The notes below the pieces were generated by a model that had not been told where the DNA came from, ran no database searches, and worked only from the letters and a program-made list of their open reading frames with translations. From the NCBI RefSeq assembly GCF_017357525.1, contig NZ_CP036172.1:1400561-1464560 (forward strand): a stretch of DNA of 64,000 nt, given 5' to 3'. Shown here piece by piece: positions 53,050-62,008 of the stretch. The stretch is from Methanofollis aquaemaris. Lineage in GTDB: Archaea; Halobacteriota; Methanomicrobia; Methanomicrobiales; Methanofollaceae. The translations under genes were made by a program, and so were the position numbers. Position 1 is the stretch's first letter; every line of letters starts with the position of its first letter.

Positions 53050-53459
53050 CTCTCACGCGAAACAGTCTCGTCGTCAGCGCCGCCGGCCTCCTTGTGACAT
53101 GGCTCGGCCTCACCCTCGTCTGGCTCGGCGTCGTTGACGAGAAGAGCCCGGTCACCCTGGTCCTGGTCCTCGGCGGCATGATCGGAGTCTTTCTCCCGGC
53201 CCTGCGACAGACGTACCAGGACGAGATAGCCAGGTTCCCGGCAGATGTCGTCAGGAGGGCATGGTACGTAGGGTGTGCCGCAGGAGCGGCGACGGTCGTC
53301 GTCTTCATCGCCCTCAGGGCGGCAACGGCGGGCGACCCGAAGTTGCACACCCTCTTTTCTCTCCCGGTCGCGGCGATCGCCGGGGTTTTCATCTTTATGG
53401 TGACGGAAAAGAGCGTGATCAGGATCTTATCCAGGCAGAGAGGCGATCGTGATGACTGA
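53046..53459 (+). CDS. Four-span membrane protein of the same operon
   Basis: A 137-residue protein of the same size and topology as its neighbours (two hairpins, GLLVTWLGLTLVWLGVV first). The loop reads RQTYQDEIARFPADVVRRAW instead of a clear DER motif, so it is a diverged relative or a different family. Start ATG 53046 overlaps the preceding stop. Confidence 0.7.
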   Translation: MTLTRNSLVVSAAGLLVTWLGLTLVWLGVVDEKSPVTLVLVLGGMIGVFLPALRQTYQDEIARFPADVVRRAWYVGCAAGAATVVVFIALRAATAGDPKLHTLFSLPVAAIAGVFIFMVTEKSVIRILSRQRGDRDD

Positions 53460-53528
53460 GGACTCCGAATCTCCCGCGACCATCGCCCCCTCCCCCACCA
53501 GCACACAACATCTAAAAAGGAGTAATCT

Positions 53529-54458
53529 ATGAGCATCATTAAGGTCAAAAATCTCAAAAAAATCTTCAATGGGAGAGAAGTCCTCGAAGGGATCTCCTTC
53601 TCCGTCGAAAAGGGAGAGGTCTTCGGCTTCCTCGGCCCGAACGGCGCCGGAAAGACCACGACAGTCCGCTGTGTCCTGGGGCTCCTCCACCCCGATGCAG
53701 GGAGTGTCGAAGTTCTCGGCGGAGATCTGGGAACCGATGACCCACTGCGCCGGCGTGTCGGCGTGCTCCTCGAAAGCAACGGTCTCTCCGACCGACTCAC
53801 CGCCCAGGAGAACCTCGACTACTTCGCCAGGCTCTACGACCTGCAGAACCCTGAAGAGAGAGTCGCCGAGATGCTCAGGTTTGTCGGACTCGAAGAACGC
53901 AAGGACAACCCGGTCGGCACCTTCTCGACCGGGATGAAACGAAAACTCGGGATCGCACGGGCCGTCCTCAACGACCCCGAGGTTCTCTTCCTGGACGAAC
54001 CTTCCTCCGGCCTGGACCCGGAGGCACAGTTGATGGTCCGCGACCTCATCCTCGACCTCTCGAAGAAAGAGGGAATGACCGTATTCCTCAACTCGCACAA
54101 CCTCGACGAAGTCCAGCGGGTCTGCACCTCGGTGGCCATCCTCCACCAGGGGCGCATCCGTGCATTCGACACCGTCGAACGACTCAGAGGAGAGGAGAAA
54201 GGCACCCACCTTGAGGTCGTCCTCGGGGATCCGGCCTCGGCAGAACGAGCCTCCGAGATCCTGCGGGGGATGCCCGGCATCACCGAGGTCGATCGTGAGA
54301 ACGAGAGCGTCACCGCAATCCTCACCGACGGAAGCGCCGCAGCGGCGGTCAGAGAACTGGTCCAGGCCGGCTGTGCCGTTGAAGAAATCAGAAAGGTCCG
54401 GAGGTCTCTGGAACAGATCTATCTTGAGGCCGTGCACCAGGCGGAGGGGTCGACATGA
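53529..54458 (+). CDS. ABC exporter ATPase
   Basis: A 309-residue nucleotide-binding subunit. Walker A is GPNGAGKTTT (about 39-48), the signature is FSTGMKRKLGIARA, Walker B VLFLDEPSSGLDP, and the H-loop NSHNLDE. The extended C-terminal part is as in DrrA/NatA-type exporters. Together with the permease gene that overlaps its stop it forms an ABC-2 efflux pump. Substrate unknown. Confidence 0.93.
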   Translation: MSIIKVKNLKKIFNGREVLEGISFSVEKGEVFGFLGPNGAGKTTTVRCVLGLLHPDAGSVEVLGGDLGTDDPLRRRVGVLLESNGLSDRLTAQENLDYFARLYDLQNPEERVAEMLRFVGLEERKDNPVGTFSTGMKRKLGIARAVLNDPEVLFLDEPSSGLDPEAQLMVRDLILDLSKKEGMTVFLNSHNLDEVQRVCTSVAILHQGRIRAFDTVERLRGEEKGTHLEVVLGDPASAERASEILRGMPGITEVDRENESVTAILTDGSAAAAVRELVQAGCAVEEIRKVRRSLEQIYLEAVHQAEGST

Positions 54459-55156
54459 GCAGCATCATGACCGTGGCGCAGAAGGAGGCGAGGTTGATCC
54501 TCATGTCCAGACAGACGCTCATCTCGGCGATCATCATCGTCGCCGTCTTCTCGCTGACGATGGTTCCGACCATCCTGAGCATCGAGGGAGAGGAGGGCAA
54601 CTCGATCGACCAGGCACTCTTCATGCTCCCGGTGGTCATCGGGGTCTTCCTGGGATACATCTTCACTGCCCAGGTCTTCCTGCGCGAGAAGACCGAAGGC
54701 ACCATCGAGACCCTCCTCTGCACACCCATCTCACTCCGAAACCTCTGGGCGGGAAAGGTCATCGGGACCGTCGTCCCGGCTTACGCCCTCACACTTGTCG
54801 GCGTGCTGCTGATCGTGGGTACGGCCTCCACGCTCGGAGGAGAAACCGTCCTCCCCTCTCCCCCGATCATCGCCCATCTCCTGACGGTGGTGCCAGCGTT
54901 CATTGCCGCCGCCGTCGGGGGACTGGGTTTTGTCCAGCTCCTCCTCGGACTGAAAGAGAACCAGATCATCAATGTCATCATTATCTTCCTGGTGATCTTC
55001 TCCTTCTCACTCATGACAGGATTGCTGGACCCGGCATTCGGGATCGGTTGGAGTATGGTCGGCAGCCTCGCCGCCGTCGCCGCCGTACTCCTCCTCATCC
55101 TTGCCTGGGGGACGAGGTACCTGAACAAAGAGCGGATCGTGACCACCATACCGTGA
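54455..55156 (+). CDS. ABC-2 type exporter permease
   Basis: A 233-residue protein with six hydrophobic segments, starting MSSIMTVAQKEARLILMSRQ and containing FLREKTEGTIETLLCTPISL, the conserved ABC-2 cytoplasmic segment (EKE-x-GT-E-x-LL). It overlaps the ATPase gene by four bases. Confidence 0.9.
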   Translation: MSSIMTVAQKEARLILMSRQTLISAIIIVAVFSLTMVPTILSIEGEEGNSIDQALFMLPVVIGVFLGYIFTAQVFLREKTEGTIETLLCTPISLRNLWAGKVIGTVVPAYALTLVGVLLIVGTASTLGGETVLPSPPIIAHLLTVVPAFIAAAVGGLGFVQLLLGLKENQIINVIIIFLVIFSFSLMTGLLDPAFGIGWSMVGSLAAVAAVLLLILAWGTRYLNKERIVTTIP

Positions 55157-55162
55157 TGCCTG

Positions 55163-55369
55163 ATGCAGACACGGATGCGTGAATATCGGGCCCGCCTCGG
55201 GCTCACCCAGGAGGAACTTGCCAGGCGGGTCGGGGTGCGCCGGGAGACGATCGTCTTCCTGGAGAAGGGGAAGTACAACCCTTCTCTCCGTCTGGCCTGG
55301 CGGGTCGTCCGCGAACTCGGGGCACAGATCGAAGAGGTCTTCGTCCTCGGGGAAGAGGATCTCGAGTGA
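55163..55369 (+). CDS. Xre-family (YozG-like) transcriptional regulator
   Basis: A 68-residue helix-turn-helix protein: [27 protein letters not shown] is the DNA-binding unit, and the tail [15 protein letters not shown] is that of the short YozG-type regulators often found with DUF2178 proteins. It follows the permease gene by six bases and overlaps the next gene by four. The dyads at 48523 and 52001 are plausible targets. Confidence 0.9.
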   Translation: MQTRMREYRARLGLTQEELARRVGVRRETIVFLEKGKYNPSLRLAWRVVRELGAQIEEVFVLGEEDLE

Positions 55370-56016
55370 TGAACAGAGACGAGGTGATGGCCCGCCTACA
55401 CACCCTCGCCGACCCGGCGTACCGGGAAGGGATGACGCGTTTCGGCCTTTCGGATCAGAACGCCGTCGGCGTCCGGGTTCCGGAACTGCGCAAACTTGCG
55501 AGGGAGATCAAAAAAGATCACGCCCTTGCCGTCGCACTCTGGGAGGAAAGTTCCAGGGAGGCGAAGATCCTCGCCACCCTCATCGATGATCCGGCACAGG
55601 TGACTCACGCACAGATGGAGGCCTGGGCCGGCGTGTTCGATTCCTGGGAGATCTGCGACCTGTGCTGTCAGAACCTCTTCGTCCTGACACCTCACGCCAG
55701 AAAGACGGCCGAGGCATGGATGCGGCGTGACAAAGAGTATGTGAAGAGGGCCGGATTCGTTCTGGTTGCAAAACTCGCCCGCGCCGAGAAGGACAGCGAC
55801 GACGAATGGTTTCTCGCATCGTTCGATGCGATCAGGGCCGGGGCAAAAGACCCGCGCAACTTTGTGAAGAAGGCGGTGAGCTGGGCCCTCCGGGAGATCG
55901 GGAAACGGAACGAAAGATGTCGGGAGGAGGCGATCGCCCTGGCGGAGGAACTCGCGGCATCCAACGACCCGACCCAACGATGGATCGGAAAAGACACCCT
56001 CCGCGATCTCAACTGA
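55366..56016 (+). CDS. AlkD-like DNA alkylation repair protein
   Basis: A 216-residue all-helical HEAT-repeat protein. Words such as [23 protein letters not shown] and [15 protein letters not shown] match the AlkD/DNA alkylation repair family, glycosylases acting on N3- and N7-alkylpurines. Catalytic Asp and Trp residues are plausible ([20 protein letters not shown]). Its start overlaps the regulator gene. The 3' end overlaps the convergent ROK gene by eight bases. Confidence 0.88.
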   Translation: MMNRDEVMARLHTLADPAYREGMTRFGLSDQNAVGVRVPELRKLAREIKKDHALAVALWEESSREAKILATLIDDPAQVTHAQMEAWAGVFDSWEICDLCCQNLFVLTPHARKTAEAWMRRDKEYVKRAGFVLVAKLARAEKDSDDEWFLASFDAIRAGAKDPRNFVKKAVSWALREIGKRNERCREEAIALAEELAASNDPTQRWIGKDTLRDLN

Positions 56017-56932
56017 GACCGAGAGCATACACCGCCGCACCAAGGAGAGGGGCGCGGCCCTCAAGAGGGCTGACCACAATCTCAGGGGTCGGGAGGTAGC
56101 GGTCGAGATGCGGGCACATGTGCCTGATGAGAAGGGCACCGTGGGCCCGCGCGATCGGGCCGTCCAGGACGATCACCTCAGGCGAATAGGCGACGATGAT
56201 GTCGGAGAATGCCCGCGCACTGATCGCTCCGAGGGCGTCCATGAACGCACCGGCCAGAGAGTCGCCCCGCGCCGCCGCGCCCAGGATCCCTCGACTGGAC
56301 GAGGCATCAAATGAAGAGGCCGGGAGATTGTTTTTCGCCAGCCATGCCGCAAAAAATCGGGGCATCCCGGTCCCGGATGCGTAGGCCTCCCAGTGGCCGG
56401 CGTGGCCGCAACCGCAGGAGAGGGCATACTCTGAGTCCACAAAGAGATGGCCCACCTCCCCGGCATTCCCGTCCCTGCCCTGGAGGAGTCGGCCGCCGAC
56501 CACCGCTCCCCCACCGATCCCGGTCGAGAGTGTCAGGTACACCAGGTTGTCCACACCCTGTCCGGCTCCAAGCCACCGCTCGCCTAGGGCCCCGGCCCGG
56601 CAGTCGTTGAGAAGCCTGACCGGCAGACCGAACCGTTCAAAGAGCGGTGCGACAAGGGGGACTTCCTCAAAAGCCATGTTCGGCGAGCAGACGACCCGAC
56701 CGGATGTCAGGTCGAGGGGACCGGCCGAGGCCACCCCGATCCCTGCAGCGCGGGACCAGCCAGGGATCGAGGCGATCGCATCTCCGACCGCCCGGGCCAC
56801 CACCTCGCCCGATGCCCCCTCTCTCGGAGTGTCTCCTCGTACAAAATCCCTCACACAACCCTCAGACGTGACAAGGGCCGTACGGTAATGAGTCGCCCCG
56901 ATGTCCACAGCGATGACGGAACCCTCTCCCAT
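56009..56932 (-). CDS. ROK-family sugar kinase
   Basis: A 307-residue protein. The phosphate-binding opening is AVDIGATHYRTALV. STGIGGGAVVGGRLLQGRDGNAGEVGH holds the sugar-binding region. The ROK zinc site is CGCGHAGHWEAYASG. It would phosphorylate a hexose, for example glucose, using ATP or another phosphate donor. It is the last gene of a minus operon with an NTPase and a paralogous pair. Confidence 0.9.
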   Translation of the reverse strand: MGEGSVIAVDIGATHYRTALVTSEGCVRDFVRGDTPREGASGEVVARAVGDAIASIPGWSRAAGIGVASAGPLDLTSGRVVCSPNMAFEEVPLVAPLFERFGLPVRLLNDCRAGALGERWLGAGQGVDNLVYLTLSTGIGGGAVVGGRLLQGRDGNAGEVGHLFVDSEYALSCGCGHAGHWEAYASGTGMPRFFAAWLAKNNLPASSFDASSSRGILGAAARGDSLAGAFMDALGAISARAFSDIIVAYSPEVIVLDGPIARAHGALLIRHMCPHLDRYLPTPEIVVSPLEGRAPLLGAAVYALGLS

Positions 56933-56959
56933 CCATCAGACCTTGCACCGCAGAGCATA

Positions 56960-57490
56960 TCAGGGCATTTGTCCTTCCAGAAGGACCGTGACCGACCGCC
57001 TCACCTGAGGGAGGAGCGCGTCGCGGTTCTCCCGGGTAACCACAAAAATCTCCATGTCAGGTCTGGCCTTCACTTCCTCGACGAAGGGATCGCCGCGCAG
57101 CGCAGCCGTCGCTACGACCGGCATGGGGCCGTCGAGGAGATCGGTTACCAGTTCTCGAAAGTGCTCAGAGAGACATTCCATCCTCCCGATCTCATCGATC
57201 ACCACAAGACCGGCCTCTGGTCGGTCAAAGGGCGTCGTCTCCAGGAAAGCCTCGAACGCCTGGAGATCGACACCATACCGCCCGACGCGGTGATGACTGA
57301 TCGAGTGGACATGCGCAAAGAGCGCCCTGCGGCCGTCAAAACCGACCAGTTCAAACCCGGTCCGCTCACCCTGATCCCGTATCTCCTGGGTGTAAAAACC
57401 CACAACCCCGGGGAGACCGCGGACCGCCCGCCGAACCAGTGTCGTCTTCCCCGCCGCCGGTGCTCCGGTTACCAGCAAATTTTTCATCAT
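56960..57490 (-). CDS. THEP1-type nucleoside-triphosphatase (NTPase_1)
   Basis: A 176-residue P-loop protein. Walker A is TGAPAAGKTTL at about 8-18. GFYTQEIRDQGERTGFELV and VVIDEIGRMECLS (Walker B) are signatures of the archaeal and thermophile NTPase/nucleotide kinase family. Its cellular role is unclear. It lies 27 bases before the ROK gene and 41 after a Cys-rich gene. Confidence 0.92.
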   Translation of the reverse strand: MMKNLLVTGAPAAGKTTLVRRAVRGLPGVVGFYTQEIRDQGERTGFELVGFDGRRALFAHVHSISHHRVGRYGVDLQAFEAFLETTPFDRPEAGLVVIDEIGRMECLSEHFRELVTDLLDGPMPVVATAALRGDPFVEEVKARPDMEIFVVTRENRDALLPQVRRSVTVLLEGQMP

Positions 57491-57531
57491 ATCACCTCCG
57501 TATGCCCCGTAAAAATTCCAGGATCAATCGA

Positions 57532-58044
57532 TCACGCCTCCTCTTTTCTTCGGACCGTCATCTCGCAATGGGTGTCCCCCATACACCTGGCACGGACAAA
57601 ACGCAGGGTATAAGCCGGGTTGAGGGACTCGACCGCCGCAAGAGAGAAGGGCAGGCACCACGAGAACCCGGTCTCCTCTCCGGCCCCCGCCTCACGCAAC
57701 GTCCCCTGATGAGGACAGCCCTTCATGATGAGTGTCGCCGACGCCTCTGAGGTGCCGAGGATTGAGATCCTGAATTCAGGACCGAAGATCACGGCCGTAC
57801 CGGCCTGCAAAGCCTCACAGATCTCCTCTGCCGATCCGGTCGGGAAACCGAAGGTTCCAGCGATCGTCTTCACCTCCTGTCCCAGAGTGTACCAGACCAT
57901 CTGCTCGCGCTCCCCGGGATCCTCTCTCTCATCCCTGAGGGCGCGGGCATACAGGGCCGGCAGGAGAGAGGCCGCCCGGGCTGCAAACCGCCACCGCACC
58001 AGAGGCCGGATCTCCTCGATCAGGTCGCGCCCCACCGCCACCAT
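57532..58044 (-). CDS. Cys-containing protein, paralogue B (ATC-hydrolase-like)
   Basis: A 170-residue protein paralogous to the next gene upstream. The shared pattern includes KGCPHQGTLREAG...FSWCLPFSLAAVESLNPAYTLRF and the end CMGDTHCEMTVRRK. Cysteine spacing and the GD-x2-CE ending resemble the L-2-amino-thiazoline-4-carboxylate hydrolase-like family, but substrate and even family assignment are uncertain. It lies 21 bases after its paralogue. Confidence 0.7.
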   Translation of the reverse strand: MVAVGRDLIEEIRPLVRWRFAARAASLLPALYARALRDEREDPGEREQMVWYTLGQEVKTIAGTFGFPTGSAEEICEALQAGTAVIFGPEFRISILGTSEASATLIMKGCPHQGTLREAGAGEETGFSWCLPFSLAAVESLNPAYTLRFVRARCMGDTHCEMTVRRKEEA

Positions 58045-58065
58045 CTCCGACAGCCGACGGCCCTC

Positions 58066-58563
58066 TCAGCGCCTCGGCTCGATCTGCACCTCGCACCGCC
58101 GGTCGCCAACACAGATCCCGCTCCTGTACGTGACTCCATACTCGGGGTTGAGTGAGGACACCGCTGTAGCGGTGTATGCACGGCAGGCCGGACAGAGTGA
58201 GTTCGTCTCTTCACCGACCTCACGGGCCCTGGAGACCATCGGGCATGCCGTCGTATACAATGCTGCACAGTCTCGACCCTCTGCAACCTTCACCTCTCCC
58301 TGGAGCTCCGGGCCGAGGAGGAGCACCGAAAGAGTCCCGAATGCGCGGGCAACATCCCCTGCATCCCTGAGGGGGAAGTTGAAGGCACGCGCCAGCCCGG
58401 CCTGACTCTTTCCGATCTCCTCCCAGACCTCCTCGTCCAGGTCTTCAAAGCCACTCCCAAACCGCCCCCTTATCGCCCGGCCATATGCGATCGGGATCGC
58501 TGTCGTTGCCCGAGTGGCAAGACTCCAGCGAACCTCGGCCGGGATCTGGTTCATTTCAACCAT
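58066..58563 (-). CDS. Cys-containing protein, paralogue A (ATC-hydrolase-like)
   Basis: A 165-residue protein heading the minus operon. Conserved elements shared with the downstream paralogue: an N-terminal helical region (VRWSLATRATTAIPIAYGRA), TACPMVSRAREVGEETNSLC-P-AC, AVSSLNPEYGV, and the ending ICVGDRRCEVQI. The cysteines could bind a metal or form the active site of an ATC-hydrolase-like fold; this is a pattern-level inference. An AT-rich TATTTATATC box about 60 bases upstream may be its promoter. Confidence 0.72.
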   Translation of the reverse strand: MVEMNQIPAEVRWSLATRATTAIPIAYGRAIRGRFGSGFEDLDEEVWEEIGKSQAGLARAFNFPLRDAGDVARAFGTLSVLLLGPELQGEVKVAEGRDCAALYTTACPMVSRAREVGEETNSLCPACRAYTATAVSSLNPEYGVTYRSGICVGDRRCEVQIEPRR

Positions 58564-58761
58564 GGCTCACACCTCCGCACCGCCACCCATCAGCGGTGCA
58601 ACAGAGACATCTCGCACCTGATATAAATATTACCGGAAAACAAAAGGAGCATATCATATCGGCCCTGAGATCCTCTTCGAGGCCTCATCAACATTTTCCT
58701 GTTCAGTAGTTCCTGTTCGACCACCGGTTACCCGACCACCCCGGTCGGGACGGGGGGACAG

Positions 58762-58770
58762 GTATATATA
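58762..58770 (+). promoter_or_regulatory. TATA box of the transglutaminase-like gene
   Basis: GTATATATA in a GC-rich setting, about 55 bases before the start at 58822, followed by a short leader. Confidence 0.5.
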
Positions 58771-58821
58771 CTGGCTGTCGGGAATCCCCACAGAACACAT
58801 AAACCGGGGGAGACGTGAAAT

Positions 58822-59943
58822 ATGCGTACCATACCAGATTGGGCAGGCATCGCCATGATCGCCCTGCTCTGTTCAAGTGTCCTTGTTGTCTCGGGAGTGG
58901 TGCCCTTTCTCAGGCCGGCCGCAGTATATCCTTCCATCACGCCGGTGGCCGGAAGTGACGACCTTGATCCCGCTGAATTCGTATTCCCATTCGAAAAAGA
59001 ACAATACCGCCTGCAGATGCCGGTAGACGCTGCCGTGTATGGCGGGGCAAGGGGGGGGGCAAAAAACGCCATTCTGTACGAAGATCTTGCAGATGAAATA
59101 TGGATGGCCGATTACTACCGGGCCTTTCTTGAAGATCCCCATCAGGAAGACCTGTACACCGGTCTACTCAGGGCCTTCGAAGAAGTTCGAAACAAAAAAA
59201 ACCTCGACTCCGATCGCTATCTTGAGATGATCACGGCGTTCGTGCAGGCAATCCCATACCAGGTCCATCCTCCCGACACCCCCCCCAAGTTCCCGGTGGA
59301 GACCGTCGCCGAACGGAAAGGGGACTGTGACGATAAAAGTCTCCTGCTCGCAGCCCTCCTTTCCAGAGAGGGCTATGACGTCGCGCTCTTTAATTTCGTG
59401 GACGACGGACACATGGCGGTAGGCGTTGCGAGTGACGGGAATACCTTTTGCCAGACCGGATACGCCTATATCGAGACAACCGACTCAGGTTTCGTCGGGT
59501 CTGTCCCTGACAACCTCGCAGGCGGGGTGACCCTCAACGAGGAACCCCAGGTGATCAGGATCGGGAACGGGACCATCAGATATACGAGCGGTGCCGAGAC
59601 CGCCTACATCATCTCACGAGAAAAGGAGGCGAAAGAGGCTGCAGGCACGATCAACGAGAATATCGCCCACTATTCAGAGGCGCTCAGAACATCTGAAGAG
59701 AGACTCAGAGAAGAAAAAACCTCGATAATAACTCTGCTCGACATGGGAGATACTGCAGGCTACAATGCGGAAGTAATACCATTCAACAGGGACGTGAGAA
59801 CCTACAATCAGAATCTCACCACCTACCAGAGCAAGGTGGAGCAGTACGACCGGATCGCAGGCATCTACAACTATATCCTCGAGCACCGCCATGACCGGGC
59901 CGGTACCTACCGGTGGCTTCTCGACCACCCGCTTCCGGCATAA
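58822..59943 (+). CDS. Membrane-anchored transglutaminase-like protein
   Basis: A 373-residue protein. One N-terminal membrane segment (about 8-30) precedes an extracellular domain with the transglutaminase core: catalytic Cys in ERKGDCDDKSLLLAALL (about residue 169), His in DDGHMAVGV and a later acidic/Tyr region. The C-terminal 120 residues are helical and probably coiled coil (NENIAHYSEALRTSEERLRE). A peptidase-like or cross-linking activity on surface proteins is possible. Neighbours give no further hint. Confidence 0.78.
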   Translation: MRTIPDWAGIAMIALLCSSVLVVSGVVPFLRPAAVYPSITPVAGSDDLDPAEFVFPFEKEQYRLQMPVDAAVYGGARGGAKNAILYEDLADEIWMADYYRAFLEDPHQEDLYTGLLRAFEEVRNKKNLDSDRYLEMITAFVQAIPYQVHPPDTPPKFPVETVAERKGDCDDKSLLLAALLSREGYDVALFNFVDDGHMAVGVASDGNTFCQTGYAYIETTDSGFVGSVPDNLAGGVTLNEEPQVIRIGNGTIRYTSGAETAYIISREKEAKEAAGTINENIAHYSEALRTSEERLREEKTSIITLLDMGDTAGYNAEVIPFNRDVRTYNQNLTTYQSKVEQYDRIAGIYNYILEHRHDRAGTYRWLLDHPLPA

Positions 59944-60138
59944 ATCGGTTCCCGGCTCTGTGCCCGGGCCTTCCAGATTACCCTGGAAATCTGGTTCCTG
60001 CGCTGGACCGCCGGGTAATCCTTTGCCCGCTGTGCGAGTGCAGAGAAGGTCATGTCTTCCATGATCATGCTGGGGGCGTGGGGGTATATGACTCTGGACC
60101 GGGCGGGGGGTGAAAGTGTCGTGCAGACGCGACAACGG

Positions 60139-60146
60139 TATTTATC
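60139..60146 (+). promoter_or_regulatory. TATA box of the suf operon
   Basis: TATTTATC lies 33 bases before the sufC start, giving a short leader. Confidence 0.45.
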
Positions 60147-60178
60147 CCCGGCGCGTGATATACTCTGAAGAGATACCC

Positions 60179-60910
60179 ATGCTCAAAATCGAGAACCTGA
60201 AGGTCAAAATCGGGGACCGTGAGGTCCTCCATGGGATCGATCTTCAGATCAATGACGGGGAGACCCATGTCCTCATGGGACCGAATGGCTCCGGGAAGAG
60301 CACCCTTCTCATGACCATCATGGGGTTTGGCAACTATGAGATCACCGATGGGCGGATCATCTACAATGGCAGGGACATCACCCACATGCCCATTCATGAC
60401 CGGGCGAAAATGGGTATTGGCATGCTATTCCAGCGCCCGCCAACCATATCGGGCCTGAAACTCGGCAAGCTCCTTTCGGCCGTCTCAGGCGGAAAGACCG
60501 GCGACATCCCGGCTTTCGCCAGGACGGTGAATATGGAGAACTTTCTTGAGCGCGACATCAACAAAGGGTTTTCAGGCGGTGAGATCAAGCGGAGCGAAGT
60601 GTTGCAGTTGATGGTGCAACGGCCTGACTTCGTGATGATCGACGAACCCGAGAGCGGGGTCGACCTGGAGAATATCGCACTGATGGGCAACTCGATCGCC
60701 CAGCTCCTCCAGAAAGACCAGCATATCGTGAACCGTCAGAAGAGCGGATTGATCATCACGCACACCGGCCATATCCTCAACTACATCGAGGCCGACTTCG
60801 GTCATGTGATGATCGACGGGCAGATCAGGTGTCACGGGAACCCGCGTGAGATCCTGAGTGTAATCAAGGAAAAAGGCTACAAGGAGTGCCTCGCATGCCA
60901 GCAGATATGA
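60179..60910 (+). CDS. sufC: Fe-S cluster assembly ATPase SufC
   Basis: A 243-residue ABC-type ATPase. Walker A is GPNGSGKSTLL (about 34-44), the signature is the SufC form KGFSGGEIKRSEVLQL, and Walker B FVMIDEPESGVD. It drives the SufB/D scaffold in iron-sulfur cluster assembly. The start at 60179 is set by the family N-terminus (MLKIENLKVKI). The following scaffold gene overlaps it by 16 bases. Confidence 0.97.
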   Translation: MLKIENLKVKIGDREVLHGIDLQINDGETHVLMGPNGSGKSTLLMTIMGFGNYEITDGRIIYNGRDITHMPIHDRAKMGIGMLFQRPPTISGLKLGKLLSAVSGGKTGDIPAFARTVNMENFLERDINKGFSGGEIKRSEVLQLMVQRPDFVMIDEPESGVDLENIALMGNSIAQLLQKDQHIVNRQKSGLIITHTGHILNYIEADFGHVMIDGQIRCHGNPREILSVIKEKGYKECLACQQI

Positions 60911-62004
60911 ACGAGTTTTTCAGACTGCCCGAGTCAGAGCGGGAGCGGCTCACCGAGACCGGTCTTGAGGTCGGGCTTGAGAACCGGTGCGGGAGCTTCT
61001 TCCAGATGGACCAGGAGATCGTCCAGACCACCTGCTCCAGCGAAGGGGTCGAGGTCCTTGCCCTCCAGGATGCCCTTGATCGCTACGACTGGATGGAAGA
61101 GCGGTACTGGAACGCGGTCAAGAAGGACAAGGACAAATACACGAAGTACGTGGCAAAGCAGGAGAAACCCCGGGGCGTCGTCGTCATCGCCCACAAGGGA
61201 ACCCGGACCGTCTACCCGGTCCAGGCCTGCCTGTACCTCTCTGCCGAACCGGTCCAGACCGTGCACAACATCATGATCGCCGAAGAAGGCGCCGAACTCC
61301 ATGTCATCTCCGGGTGCGCGAGTGCCGCCGGGGCCAAAAGCGGCTCGCATCTCGGCATCACCGAGTTCTATGTCGGGAAAGACGCCCAGATCACCTCGAC
61401 GATGATCCACAACTGGAACCCGCACATCTCGGTCTACCCGAGGAGCGCAGCAGTCGTCGAAGAGAACGGGGTCTTCCTCTCCAACTACATCTGCATGCAG
61501 CCGGTGTCACGGGTCCAGATGTACCCCGAAGCGCGGCTTGCTGAGAACGCCACCGCCAGATTCTCTTCCATCGTCGTCGCCCACCCGGGTTCGCACCTCG
61601 ACCTCGGTTCACGCGCCATCCTCCAGGGCAAGGGGAGCAGTGCCGAACTGCTCACCAGGGCGATCACCAGGGGCGGGACCGTCATCTCCCGCGGCCATGT
61701 GCAGGGCACGACCGAGGAGACGAAAGGGCACATTGAGTGCCGGGGACTGATCCTGGAAGACGGGATCATCCATGCCATCCCCGAGATCGAGGGGCAGGTC
61801 ACCGGCACCGAACTCACCCACGAGGCGGCGGTCGGCAAGATCGCAAAGGACGAGATCGAGTACCTGATGGCCCGCGGTCTCTCCGAAGAAGAGGCGACGG
61901 CGACGATCATCCGCGGCTTCCTCGACGTCAAGATCGAGGGACTGCCGCCGGTGCTCCAGCAGCAGATCGACGCCGCGATCGACGCCGCAGAATCGGGGTT
62001 CTGA
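60895..62004 (+). CDS. sufB: Fe-S cluster assembly scaffold SufB/SufD
   Basis: A 369-residue beta-helix scaffold. NRCGSFFQMDQ occurs early, then HKGTRTVYPVQACLYLSAEP, and a C-terminal region with RGHVQGTTEETKGHIECRGL and AIPEIEGQVTGTELTHEAAVGK, the conserved SufB/D stretch. Together with SufC it forms the two-gene SufBC system of methanogens. The start at 60895 has AAGGAG (60881-60886) eight bases upstream; GTG at 60886 is less likely. Confidence 0.94.
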   Translation: MPADMNEFFRLPESERERLTETGLEVGLENRCGSFFQMDQEIVQTTCSSEGVEVLALQDALDRYDWMEERYWNAVKKDKDKYTKYVAKQEKPRGVVVIAHKGTRTVYPVQACLYLSAEPVQTVHNIMIAEEGAELHVISGCASAAGAKSGSHLGITEFYVGKDAQITSTMIHNWNPHISVYPRSAAVVEENGVFLSNYICMQPVSRVQMYPEARLAENATARFSSIVVAHPGSHLDLGSRAILQGKGSSAELLTRAITRGGTVISRGHVQGTTEETKGHIECRGLILEDGIIHAIPEIEGQVTGTELTHEAAVGKIAKDEIEYLMARGLSEEEATATIIRGFLDVKIEGLPPVLQQQIDAAIDAAESGF

Positions 62005-62008
62005 GGGG

